From contig NC_081409.1 of NCBI RefSeq assembly GCF_030272615.1, forward strand, positions 880,870,220 through 880,934,219: a stretch of 64,000 nt of DNA, given 5' to 3'. Made by a program: the position numbers and the translations under genes. Position 1 is the first letter of the stretch, and every line of letters begins with the position of its first letter. Of this stretch, positions 49,867-61,400 are shown piece after piece. Below the pieces are notes generated by a model. That model did no database searches and was not told the origin of the DNA. It was given only the letters and a program-made list of their open reading frames with translations. The stretch is from Cryptomeria japonica. Its lineage: Eukaryota; Streptophyta; Pinopsida; Cupressales; Cupressaceae.

Positions 49867-51066
49867 TTTTGGCATTTTTGATGTTTATGTTGTGATTGTC
49901 ATTGATGGACACACACTTGTATTGAGATCCCCTTTATATGTATGAGCTCATGCTCAACCGGTATTTGTTCCAACCGGTATGTTGTACTCTAGTCTTTTGA
50001 CTAGTGGTGATTTTGCAAAATGTGTTTCCTAGTCTGAAGCAGCATGTCGACCCCAAGTGGTTCGCAGATCACAAGCGGTATGAGGAAGCAAAGTGGCACA
50101 ACACATTCTTACCAGTCTTCATTTTTGTCAAACCGACAACTAGCATTTTTGTCAAACCGGCAATCGGCATTTTGTATGAACCGGTAACACTCTGTGATGA
50201 GTTACCAACCGGCATTTTGTGATGAGTTACCAATCCACCGATTGTTTGATGGTGCTGACACATTGATGGTGATTCTTGTGTCATGTTACTGAGTATGTCT
50301 AGATTCACTGAACCTAGGAAATTGTAATGTAATCCTATTGGACTGACATGAAATTAGATTCCTTTAAAAGGACATCATGTCTAGGGTTTTTAGGTGGTTG
50401 AAGGAGCTGCAAATAGGGTTTATGTTGAGCTAGGGTTTAAGGTGGAAGAGTAGAGTGATCTTATTAGAGAAGATCGAGTTGTAACTGAGAGTGAGATAGA
50501 GAAGACTGAAGTAATGCTGGAATGCATTAGCTGTGAGCAATACTGGATCTAACCAAGCAGTTTGTGCTAGTAGATAGATCAAACACTTGTTTATTACTCA
50601 CATCTTTGACAAGTTTGTAGCCCTTAATCGGGTAGGCCTCAAAGCCTTTGTAAAATCCTCTAACAAGGTGGTTCACACATGTGAATCTAAAATCCTCTAA
50701 CAAGGTAGTCTTTAATTGGACTTATCTCCTAACAGAGATTGAGATTCCTAACAGGATCTATTCTAGTGAAGAACATTGTAAGACCTTAACCGGTCTGACC
50801 TTAACTGGTCTGGTTTCTATTCTACAAATAGTGACTTGTGAGTTCCATCTCACCATGGTTTTTCCCAGTTGGGTTTCCACATCAAATATCTTGTGTTATG
50901 GTTGTATTGCTTTTGTGGGTGAATGGTTTATTCGCATTTTGGTTTGTATGTGTGATAACTGGTTTGATTGTCAGACTGCTTTACTGGTTTATCTCTAGAC
51001 TGTGTAAGTGTTTTAGTGGAAGGTGTTTTGGCATACTAATTCACCCCCCCCTCTTAGTATTCATCA
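49867..51066 (+). mobile_element. 5' LTR of element D (1200 bp)
   Basis: It starts TTTTGGCATTTTTGATG (the 3' LTR has TGTTGGC) and ends TAGTATTCATCA. CTTTAAAAGGAC near 50362 is a TATA-like box followed by the CATCATGTCTAGGG block shared with C. Confidence 0.93.
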
Positions 51067-51067
51067 A

Positions 51068-51081
51068 TTGGTATCAGAGCC
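51068..51081 (+). promoter_or_regulatory. Primer-binding site of element D
   Basis: TTGGTATCAGAGCC contains the full 12-base initiator tRNA-Met site TGGTATCAGAGC. Confidence 0.92.
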
Positions 51082-51116
51082 AACCTTTCTATAAGTTTAA
51101 CCAGTTAGAAAGAGAT

Positions 51117-52394
51117 ATGGGGGAGTACACATTGAAGGAACTTACTCAATGGCTCACTAAGTCTGAGTAAGCCTATGATGATCTTATGGTCAAATACAAG
51201 GCATCTCAAGCAAAAAGAAGAAAACATGCAGAGAGGCTGATGGAACTATCTGAAAGTAGTTCTGAAGATGAAGCTAACATGGAAGCTATGATTGCTGAAG
51301 TGAATAAGCTGAATGATTCAAACTCCAATCTGAGAAAGGAGTTGGAAGGACTGACTATTCAGTTTAGCCAAGAGCTTGAGAACCGGAGAAAGGCTGAAGA
51401 TCTAGTAAAAGATAGAGATCATGAGATCTCCAAGTTGAAACAAGAGATTAGTGCACTAACTGCTCACCTTCATGAGAGCACAATGGAGAAAGAAGACATG
51501 CAAGAAGAACTGAACATTGCCATCTCTGAAAATGCAAGTCTTATGGAGACAAACACTGCTATTTCCAAAGAACTCTTTGAATCAAAGGAAATACTAGCTA
51601 AGTTTGGCAAAAGTACAGTCAGGCTAGAGCAAAAGCTTGAGTCATCTAGATCGGCAAAGAATACCAATGGTCTTGGTTTTTATGGACATGAGGAAGGAGA
51701 ATCCTCAAGAACAAATGTTGAAGCATCAAAGAAGAAATCGGCACTCAAAGGAAAAGGTAAGCAAAAATTCAAATCTATTTGCTTTAACTATCTTAAAGAA
51801 GGACACACTGCCAATGTATGTAGGAACAAAGCCTACAATAATTTTCCTTGTTTTATCAACAATGTACCTAGATCCAACAAGTTCAATGGTCATTGTTATG
51901 CATGCAACAAGTTTGGGCATAGAGCATTTGAATGCAGGTTTGTAATGGATAACACTGGAAGATATCCTCAGAGGACCAAAGGAACTGGTCTTGAATCTTT
52001 TATGAACCAGAACCACAACCGGTTTAATGTCTTCAATCATCAGTCAAGAAGCAGTGGTCATCAAGCGGCAACCGGATGGAGAGAAAGTTGTATGATCTAT
52101 CATGATCATGGTCACACTACTGCAACATGCAAAAGGAAGAATGGAAACATGTACAATGGACCTTGGAAAGCACCTGGACTTGTTTGCTATCATTGCAACA
52201 AACTAGGTCACATTGCAAGATTCTATAGAAGCAGAAAAAGTATACCTGATGATATACCAGTCACTCAGGAAGGAGAAATAGAGGTTGAAAAAGTTCAAGA
52301 AGACATGAAGAAAATATGGAAGAAGAAACCAGTATTATTGGAAGAGGAACTGGTTTCTGCACCTAGTGTGGAAATATCTAAACCGACAAACTAA
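51117..52394 (+). pseudogene. Element D gag-like protein, nearly intact (425 aa)
   Basis: Presumed capsid/nucleocapsid protein of the element. From the ATG at 51117 (MGEYTLKELTQ) the frame is broken only by a TAA at 51168-51170, where C reads Lys. Residues about 20-180 are a heptad-rich coiled coil (KYKASQAKRRKHAERLMEL, ELENRRKAEDLVKDRD). A Lys-rich linker follows, then four knuckle-like motifs: CFNYLKEGHTANVC (Tyr for the second Cys), CYACNKFGHRAFEC (perfect CX2CX4HX4C), CMIYHDHGHTTATC (Tyr for the second Cys) and CYHCNKLGHIARFY (last Cys is Tyr). The C-terminus is acidic (EGEIEVEKVQEDMKK). Copia gag domain blocks seen in element B are absent from the N-terminus. Sister of the C protein, to which it aligns throughout. 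Confidence 0.88.
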
Positions 52395-52838
52395 GCCTCA
52401 AAGGCTTAGGGGGAGCAAACGACAAAATGCTTTTGAACCCCTGGTTAACACTGGTAAAAGACCTTAACCGGTATGCTACACCTATCACTTGGCAGAAGAT
52501 CAGAAATGGTAAAAAGGCAAATTAGGGTTTACGCCCTAATATAGGAGCATTAATGATGGTAGGTGAGAGATATGTATAAATGCAATTTTCAAATCATTTC
52601 TCACTATCTGTTTTTCGAGCGAAGAAATTTTTTCAAGTGCAGAGCGTAGAGAAGGTGATTTGAGCTTAGATTTCAAGGAATTGGAGAGATTTGAAAGAGA
52701 TTCAAATATAGTTTGCAATTAGCAGTGGAGAACTCAAAGTGGTGGTTTGGCATCCGATGGAGAGCGAAGCAAAGCAGAATCAAGAAGCCCTAAATTCACG
52801 TTTGAAAGGTATTTTTCATGTTCTTGAAATACTCTTCA
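52395..52838 (+). promoter_or_regulatory. Spacer between gag and ORF2 with promoter-like features
   Basis: Right after gag lies GCTTAGGGGGAGCAAA (52402-52417), a purine motif that returns after ORF2 at 56370-56383. ATTAGGGTTTACGCCCTAAT (about 52522-52541) is an imperfect inverted repeat, kept in C as AGGGTTTGTACCCT. A TATA-like TATGTATAAATGC follows at about 52570. The remaining 260 bases look like a 5' UTR. A separate ORF2 transcript is inference. Confidence 0.4.
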
Positions 52839-55800
52839 ATGGCTTCTGCATCTCATACTAGTTCAAGCACATCCATTGAGTTAGAAAATTTCATTCAGAG
52901 GAAGTCCAAGTATAATGCTTTGTCACAAGTCCCAGCTGGAGTCATAGTTGAAGAAGGAATTTTAGACTATATTGATTGCAAGATAGAAGACCTAGGGTCC
53001 TTAGCCATTCATACTCAATTAGGTCTATTTTGCGGTAAGGACAAAAGGATCAAACCAGAGTTCAGTATCTTAGAGAAGAAGAAACTCCATAATGTGGTGT
53101 ATTTTCTAGAAGATTTCATAGAGGATCACATCAGAATCATCCTAAGCAGAGTCCATGGTGACAAGATGTACCTGGAGAGAACGCATGATATCACGCCTGA
53201 GGCAATTCATGCAGTCACTGGTTTCTGCAACATAGGGGAAGTGCCAGCCCTGAGAACGGTAAGCAAAATGGAAATGACCAAGCTTACCAGTTTGACAAGT
53301 GATTCACGAGGTATGACAGTTAATCCTATCAAGGATGAATTGGTAAAATACACCTGCATGGTGATAGGCTACAGGACATTCTCAGCCAGCAGGATTAATT
53401 ATGTATCTACTGCAGTGGTAAATGCCACTTATCGGATGATTATAGAGGATAAATCATTTGACTTATGCACTGGTATGCAAAAGCAACTCCTATTAAATCT
53501 CAAGGCAATCAAAAAGGACAATTCACTGAGATTTAAATTTGGACAACTACTGGTAGGATTGTTTTTCTATTTCCAAGGCTACTTTCTGGGTGTAGGAGAT
53601 GTCCAATGCTCCCCTGACCAACCGGTAACTAAGTAGATAAATGAAATTGTGCAAGCCATTGGAACTAGCTACCCTGAGATCCTGAACGAATACTTTGATG
53701 AGTTCAGAAGAAAAATGAGTCAAAGGATGAGAATCTCAGGTGACATAGTGAAGAAGTATGAAGATGACATCTGTTTCACTATTCAGGTGAACAAATGTCT
53801 AATGGAGGCTGTTGAGCCTAGAATGGAGGAAGTGGAGCCTATGGGCTATGAAGTCATGTATGACATGCTGGAAGGGTATGCTTCAACCATTATTGCCTCA
53901 CCTCTTGATCCAAAGGTGAAGTGAACTGGAACCTACTTGGAGAGGATAGTACCGGTTGAAGAACCATTGGTGAAGAAGGGAAAAGAACCGGCAATCAAGA
54001 AAGCTAGGCAGTGCCTGCGGCATCAGCACCAGCGACCACTGAGACTCCAAAAGTGACCAAGTGGTCACCAGCAAAGAAGAAATTGGAGGCAAGACCGGAA
54101 AAAGTCTTCGAAAGAAAGAGGAAGACTAAGGAAAATGAACCTGACTCCAAAGAAACTGAGTCTGATGAACAACCAAAGAAGGCTAGACAAACCAAGAAGG
54201 TGAAGAAGAATGAACTGGCAACATCCGCACTGGTAAATATAGATATCTCCTCTTACAAACCTTTGACACATTGTCAAAGAATAGTAAAGAATATTAGGAG
54301 AAAGTTACTTCATGATTTAATTGATTATTATGATGATTTCAATAGTGAGGAAAAAGATGAAGTACTGCAGGAAATTATTCTTTATTTATGTAGAAATGAC
54401 CGATCACCATTAGAGATTAAATCTCAGACACCGGATTCATTGTATAAAGCATTGGATAACAAATGGCACATTGCTATTGAAAATTAACAAGAGATTAGGG
54501 AGAAAGTTTTTGCACATTACTTCCTCGAACTCTCAAACTCATAATTATTTGATGTATTAGATCAAAATAAAGGTCTCTTCTTCACAAGGAGAAGAATACT
54601 CTGGTTGTTGGAAGGGAGAGTTGATGATGTAGAAAAGGATACACATCAACACATGGCCCATGCTATTAGTTCACACAAAGCTCGAATGGCCAACCTCCAA
54701 GCAGAAAAGGAACTAGTTATTTCCAAACCAGATGAAGTTTTTGATGAGGAAGGAAACCTGGTGGAGGAACCAATTGACACCATAGATGTTGATGCCCTGG
54801 ATATAGAAGATGTCACTCAGAACATACCTTCTGAGGGAACTAAATAGGGGCAACAGGCCGATCAGGGTGGTAAACAAGCTATGAACACATAGCAAGCGAC
54901 AAAAGACAAAGAAGAAGAGAAAAAGAAGAAGGATGAAGATGAGAAACAGAGAAAGGAGGAAGAGAAAAAGAAAGAGGAAGAGGAGAAAAGAAAAGATGAA
55001 GAGAAAAAGAAAGAGGAAGAGGAGAAAAGAAAAGATGAAGAGAAAAACAAGGAAGAAGAAAAAAAGAAGAAGAAAGAAGAGGAGAAGAGGAAGAAGGAAG
55101 AGGAAGAAAAGAAGAAGGAAGAGGAAGAAAAGAAGAAAAAGAAAGAGGAAGGGAAGAAGAAGAGGGAAGAAGAAGAAAAGGAAGAGTAGAAGAGGAGAGA
55201 AAAGGAGAAGAAAAAGGCAGAAGAAGACAAGGAAGAAGAGAAGAGAAGAGAAGTGGAAAAGAAGAAAGCTGGAGAAGCCAAGGAACATGAAGCGGAAAAA
55301 AGCTCTTAGGTGGAGACTCCGAAGGCAACCGGAAGTCAACCCTCATTGGTTGATCTCTCTAGTCCTATCGATCTCCAATTTGCAAGCGAGTTGGAACTTA
55401 TGCAGAGCATCAAGGTTGCTCAAGAGCGCCTTGAGATCATCTGCAGGAAAAGGGAACAAGACATCATTCAGGCAGCTGTAGACATGCTCAACGGTTTAAT
55501 CCCCGGTACTAATCTTCCTGACACTGATTCATCACTAGCACAACTCAAACTTTTGTGTACTGTAGTGGATGATCAGGTGCAGAGCCTAGAAGAAGCAGCT
55601 GAGGCCAATGTAAAGAAAGAGCACCAAAAGGCTCTTAATGTTGCTCTGGTGAAGAAACTAAATGAGCTTAGGATTGAACTGTCAAAGGATCAAAAGGACA
55701 TAAGGAGTGCTTTGGATGAGGGAAACTTGCTACTTAGCAAAATCTGTCAACCTCATCTATTTTGTGATGATGTGCTAGCTAAGAAGCAATAGCTTCAAAT

Positions 55801-56176
55801 GGACTTACAGTCCTACTTAAGCACATTCAAGACTCCTTCCGACTCCTTTGCAGCATATGGGCAAACCGTTCACCGGTTCTAGATCCAGTCAGCCAAGATA
55901 GAGTAAGAGATCAGCACAAGATCTAGGGATTTGTAGGAACTTCAACTAGTATTACTTCCACGACTACAAATTCTTCAAAAATACTATCTGAACCTGGAAG
56001 AACTGACACTCACCCAAGAACTGAGCACAATAGATGCCATGGAGGAACAGGTATCACAAATGCAGATAGAGAAGGAAGTGGCGACCTCCCTACTTGAGTC
56101 CTGGTCTCTCTCCATGAAACAATTTTTGCAAGACTACAAAGTGGTTTTTGACAAGTATTATTCATTACTGTCATAA
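52839..56176 (+). pseudogene. Element D ORF2, about 1,110 codons, unknown function
   Basis: I do not recognise this protein. It starts MASASHTSSSTSIEL at 52839, matching MASASH at the C copy start. Parts in order: a globular-looking N-terminal third (52839-53920) with LGSLAIHTQLGLFCG, YLERTHDITPEAIHA and LRFKFGQLLVGLFFYFQGYF; a basic Lys/Pro linker (to about 54230); a middle block around NIDISSYKPLTHCQR and TPDSLYKALDNKWHIAIE; a Lys/Glu tract of about 130 residues (54893-55290); a C-terminal helical region (55320-56170) with LKLLCTVVDDQVQSLEE. There are no reverse transcriptase, integrase, protease or zinc motifs. Breaks: TAG at 53634, TGA at 53922, a frameshift between 53925 and 54010, then TAA at 54485 and 54542 and eight stops before 56174, seven of them TAG. 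Confidence 0.8.
54893..55290 (+). repeat. About 400-base nearly pure purine tract (Lys/Glu codons)
   Basis: Almost every base is A or G, in AAGAAGAGGAAGAG-like runs. Within it a 48-base unit containing GAGGAGAAAAGAAAAGATGA is repeated at about 54980 and 55018. The element C copy is at 60410-60800. Confidence 0.95.
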
Positions 56177-56473
56177 ACTCTTTTATATATATATGGAAAC
56201 AGGTTTTTGCAGTGGTACTTTGTCATTGTTGGCAAAGGGGGAGAAGTACATGGTTTAAAATTTTGGGAGAAGTATCTATTTTTGAAATTTTGATATATGC
56301 TGTGATATATGCTATATGCTCTGAATGCACAATTGCTATACACTCTGTTGATTAAGGGATAGTGTATATGCTTAGGGGGAGCAATTTTGTTAATGGCAAG
56401 TTTTTGTTGTAAAACACTTAGATGTGAAAATTTTATTTTCCTAAGTGTTGCCATAAATGCCAAAGGGGGAGAT
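56177..56473 (+). other. ORF2 3' flank and polypurine tract of element D
   Basis: Contains GTATATGCTTAGGGGGAGCAA (about 56363-56383) and, just before the LTR, CAAAGGGGGAGAT (56461-56473), the polypurine tract. TTTGTCATTGTTGGCAAAGG (about 56219-56238) is shared with element C. Confidence 0.75.
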
Positions 56474-57652
56474 TGTTGGCATTTTTGATGTTTATGTTGT
56501 GATTGTCATTGATGGACACACACTTGTATTGAGATCCCCTTTATATGTATGAGCTCATGCTCAACCAGTATTTGTTCCAACCAGTATGCTATACTCTAGT
56601 CTTTTGACTAGTGGTGATTTTGCAGAATGTGTTTCCCGGTCTGAAGCGGCATGTCGACCCCAAGCAGTTCGCAAATCACAAGTGGTATGAGGAAGCAAAG
56701 CGACACAACACATTCTTACCAATCTTCATTTTTGTCAAACCGAGAACTGACATTTTTGTCAAACCGGCAACCGACATTTTCATCAAACCGGCAACTGGCA
56801 TTTTGTGATGAGTTACCAATCCATCGATTGTTTGACGGTGCCAACACATTGATGGTGATTCTTGTGTCATGTTACTGAGTATCTCTAGATTCACTAAACC
56901 TAGGAAATTGTAATGTAATCCTATTGGACCGACATGAAATCAAATTCCTTTAAAAGGACATCATGTCTAGGGTTTTGAGGTGGTTGAAGGAGCTACGAAT
57001 AGGGTTTATGTTGAGCTAGGGTTTAAGGTGGAAGAGTAGAGCGATCTTATTAGAGAAGATTGAGTTGTAATTGAGAGTGAGATAGAGAAGACTGAAGTAA
57101 TACTGGAATGCATTAGCTGTGAGCAATACTGGATCTAACCAAGTAGTTTGTGCTAGTAGATAGATCAAACACTTGTTGATTACTCACATCTTTGACAAGT
57201 TTGTAGCCCTTAACCAGGTAGGCCTCAAAGCCTTTGTAAAATCCTCTAACAAGGTGGTTCACACATGTGAATATAAAATCCTCTAGCAAGGTAGTCTTTA
57301 ATCGGACTTATCTCCTAATAGAGATTGAGATTCCTAATAGGATCTATTCTGGTGAAGAACATTGTAAGACCTTAACTGGTCTGACCTTAACTGGTCTGGT
57401 TTCTATTCTGCAAATAGTGACTTGTGAGTTCCATCTCACCATGGTTTTTCCCAGTTGGGTTTCCACATCAAATATCTTATGTTGTGGTTGTATTGCTTTT
57501 GTGGGTGAATGGTTTATTCACATTTTGGTTTGTATGTGTGATAACCAGTTTGATTGTCAGACTGCTTTACCGGTTTATCTCTAGACTGTGTAAGTGTTTT
57601 AGTGCAAGGTGTTCTGGCATACTAATTCACCCCCCCCTCTTATTATTCATTA
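56474..57652 (+). mobile_element. 3' LTR of element D (1179 bp)
   Basis: It starts TGTTGGCATTTTTGATG and ends TTATTATTCATTA, where the 5' LTR has TTAGTATTCATCA. The target duplication TGGCT follows. Confidence 0.93.
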
Positions 57653-57657
57653 TGGCT

Positions 57658-58070
57658 ATCAAGAGGCAACCGGTTGGAGAGAAACATGTTTGATCTATCA
57701 TGGTAGCAATCACACTGGTGCAACATGTAGGAGGAAGAATGGTAGAATGAACAATGGATCATGGAGAACACCTGAAATGGTATTCTATCATTGCAACAAA
57801 TCTGGACAAACTGCCAGAACCTACGGAATGAGAAAGAACTGATCAGATGATATACCGGTCACTCCAGAAGGGAAGATTGATGTTGAATCCATTCAAGCAG
57901 GAATGAATAAAACATGGAAAAAGAAACCTAAAGAAGTGTCACAAGAAGAACCAGTTTCTGCACCTAGTGTGGAAGTCACTAAACTGGCAAAATGGGCTTC
58001 AGAAAAGCTTAGGGGGAATAAATTGGTGAAATGTTTTGAACCCTCAGTTTATATTGGTAAAAGACCTTAA
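57658..58070 (+). pseudogene. Element C gag-like protein, 3' part
   Basis: It continues the C gag after element D, with the two last knuckles CLIYHGSNHTGATC (Tyr for the second Cys, as in D) and YHCNKSGQTARTY (His and last Cys lost). A TGA lies at 57840, and the frame runs on to a TAA at 58068. The D copy stops earlier, at 52392. GCTTAGGGGGAATAAA at about 58007-58022 corresponds to the D purine motif. Confidence 0.8.
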
Positions 58071-58072
58071 CC

Positions 58073-58442
58073 GGTATACATTACCTATCAATCAGCAAAA
58101 GATTGTGAAGTGGTAAAACAAAAAATTAGGGTTTGTACCCTAATGGTGGAGCATTTATTATGGTAGGTGAAGAATTTGTTTAAAAGGAATTTTCAAAGTC
58201 ATTTTCACTTATCAGTTTTAGAGAAGAATTTTTTAAGTGCAGAGTGACAAAGGCCATTCAACTTGCGATTCAGAGATATTTCAAATCTTGCAGAAGAATC
58301 TGAAGATATTGTCAATTAATCAAGTGAAGAACACTAAGCGGTAATCTAGCAACCAAAGTGGTGTGTTGCAAAGATGCATTTGCAAACCCTAAATTTCAAA
58401 ATTTTGAAGGTATTTCTCAAAATTCTTGTTTATCAGTTAATC
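58073..58442 (+). promoter_or_regulatory. Spacer between gag and ORF2 in element C
   Basis: Equivalent to 52395-52838 in D. AGGGTTTGTACCCTAAT (about 58126-58143) and the AAGTGCAGAG block (about 58235) are kept. The TATA-like position reads TTGTTTAAAAGG (about 58173). No coding frame. Confidence 0.35.
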
Positions 58443-61400
58443 ATGGCTTCTGCATCGCACTCTATCTCTAGTGTACCCATGGACTCAATTGAATTCATTC
58501 AAATAAAAATGAAATACAATGCCCTATCCTAGATACTTGTCAGAGTCATTGTCGAAGGAGATATTTCAGGGTACATCGACTACAAATTAGAAGACCTAGG
58601 ATCCTTAGCAATTCATTCCCAGCTAGGTCTGTTTTGTGGGGATGACAAGAAGATCAAACTAGAATACAACATTTTGGAGAGGAAGAAACTTCACAATGCG
58701 GTTTACTTTCGTGAAGAGTTCATGGAAGAGCACATCCGCATCATCCTGAGCATAGTGCATGACAACAAGATGTATCTCAAGAGGACGCATGACATTACGT
58801 CTAAAGCAATTCATGTCTTCATCGATTTCTGCAACATTGATGAGGTGTCAACCCTAAGGAAGGTCATCAAGACTGAAATGACTAAGCTCATCGATTCTTT
58901 GAGGGACCAACAGGGAATGGCCATCAAAACCATCAAAAATGAGTTGGTCAAGTATTCTTTCATGGTGATTGGATACTGGATATTTTATGCCAGTAGAATA
59001 AACTTTGTCTCTGTTGTTGCGATAAATGTCACCTACAAAATGATCATGGAGGATGCCTCATTTGATCTAGGCACCTGTTTGCAGAAGTAACTTCTATTAA
59101 ACTTGAAGTCCATCAAATAGGATAGTGCCTTAAGGTTTAAATTTGGACAACTTTTGGTAGGTCTATTTTTCTAATTTCAAGGCTATTTCCTGGGAGTCGG
59201 TGATATTCAATGGTCTACTACCCAACCGGTCACCAAACAAATTAGGGAAAGTCTCCAAGCAGTAGGAACCGAATATCCTGAAGTCTTGAATAAATACTTT
59301 GATGAATTCAAGTGGAAGATGAGTTAGTGGATGAGAATATCTGGAGACATTGTTAAGAAATGTGAAGAGGACATTTGCTTTACCACTAAAGTAGATGAGT
59401 GCATAATGGAAGTAGTAGAGCCCAGATAGGAAGAAGTAAAACCTATGGGATATGAGGTGATGTATGACATGTTGGATGGGTATGCCTCTACCCTGATTGC
59501 CTCTCCTTTAAATGAAAAGAAAAAGAGAACCGACACCTACTTGGAAAGGGTAACACCGGTTGAAGAATCTTCAGTGAAAAAGGGAAAGGCAGTGCCATCA
59601 GTATTGGCACTAGTTACCTCAGCCAGCCTAAAAGTGATCAAGCGGTCACCTGCCAAGAAGAAATCGGAAGTTTCACCCACTAATGTATTTGAAAGGAAGC
59701 AGAAGACCAAAAGCAACTCACCAGAGTCTGAGGATACAAAACCTGAAGTATAGCCTAAGAAAACCAAGAAAACAAGGAAGAAAGCAAACACTACTGGCAA
59801 TGCACCTGCATCATCTGCACCAATAAATATTGACATCTCTTCTTATAAGCTGATGACACATTGTTAGAGGACTATTAAGAATATTAAAAGTAAATTGCTT
59901 AGTGATCTGAAGGAATGTTTTGATGATTTTACCAATAGTGAGAAAGAGGATACAGATTGGGAAGTCATTAATTATTTATGTGTTCATGACCGATTTCCAT
60001 CAGAAATTAGATCTGAGACACCTGATTCTTTGTACAATTCCTTAGATAATAAATGGCACATTGCGATCGAGAGAGAATAGGAGATCAGAGAAAATATTTT
60101 TGCAAAATACTTCCCTGATGCTTCAAACTTTGAATTGTTTGAAATCATGAACCGATACAAAGGTCTCTTCTTCATGAGAAGAAGAAGACTCTTGCTACTG
60201 GAAGGCAAAGCCTCTGAAGTGGTGAAAGACACACACTCCCATACTAAAGAAGCTGTGAAGATGCATAAAGTAGCTCAAGCAAATAGAGAAGTTGAGCAGG
60301 AAATGAAAACTAGAAAATCAGATGAGGTATTTGATGATGAAGGAGAACTAGCTACAAAACAAGTTGATAGTATTGATGTGGACGCATTAGATGGTGAAGA
60401 TGCCACTCCGGACACAAAAAAGGAGAAACAAGATAAAGAAGAAGCAGAGAAGCAGAAGTTGGACAAGGAAAAGGCTAACAAAGAGAAAGCAGAGAAAGAG
60501 GAAGAGAAAAAGAAAGATGAAGAGAAGAGGAAACAAGATGAAGAGAAGAGGAAACAAGAAGAACACAAGCAGAAGGAAGAGTAGAAGAGGAAAGAAGAGG
60601 AGAAGAGGAAAGAAGAGGAGGAAAAGAAAGAAGAGGAGAAGTAGAAAGACAAGGAGAAGAAGAAACAAGAAGAGGAAAAGCAAAAAGAAGAAGAAAGGAA
60701 GAAGGAGGAAGAAAAGAAAAAGAATGAAGCAGAGCAAAGGGAGAAAGAAGAGGAAAAGAAAAAAGCGGAAGAGGAGAAGGAAGCAAAAAAGAACAAACAA
60801 GCGGACACTCCAAAGGCAACCGGTGGTCAAGCCAAACTGGCTGGCATCACCAGTCCTATTAACCTCCAATCTATAGATGAATCAGAGCTGCTACAAGGCA
60901 TAAAGCTAGCACAAGAAAGATTGGAAGCATTGAGGAGGAAAAAGGAGCAGGATGCCATTCACACTACGATTGACACCCTTACCAGTTTGATTCCAAGTAC
61001 CAACCTTCCTAGTACCGAATCCTCTCTGGCCAAATTAAAACTTCTATGTATAGTTGTAGAGGACCAGGTTCAATGCTTGGAAGAAGTTGCTGAAGCTAAT
61101 GCACAGAAGAAGCATCAAAAGGCACTAAACAATACCTTAGTAAAGAAATTGAATGAGCTCTAGTCTCAACTTCCAAAACAACATAAGGATATAAGAGATG
61201 CTATGGATGAGGGAAAACTACTATTGAGCAAAATAAGCCAACCAAATCTATTTTGTGATGATGTGCTTGCACAAAAAGATAAATTGCAATCTGATTTGCA
61301 GGCATACATAAGTAACTTTAAGAACCCGTATGATTCTTTCACTACATATGGGCAAACTGTTCACTAGTATTAGCTTCAGTCTGCCATGATAGAATTGGAT

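Larger units (their letters stand above)
49867..57652 (+). mobile_element. Element D: sister of C, nested in its gag gene
   Basis: 7.8 kb, LTRs 49867-51066 and 56474-57652. Target duplication TGGCT at 49862-49866 and 57653-57657. It encodes a gag-like protein (51117-52394) and ORF2 (52839-56176) in the same order as C. The two LTRs are very similar, differing mostly by C/T and G/A, so D is younger than C, as the nesting requires. Confidence 0.95.

Noticed and set aside
54713-55346. Long minus-strand open frames rich in Leu, Phe and Ser (up to 208 codons), looking like membrane proteins
   Set aside because: They are the complement of the homopurine Lys/Glu tract, which lacks stop codons on the other strand; the same happens at 60275-60869.
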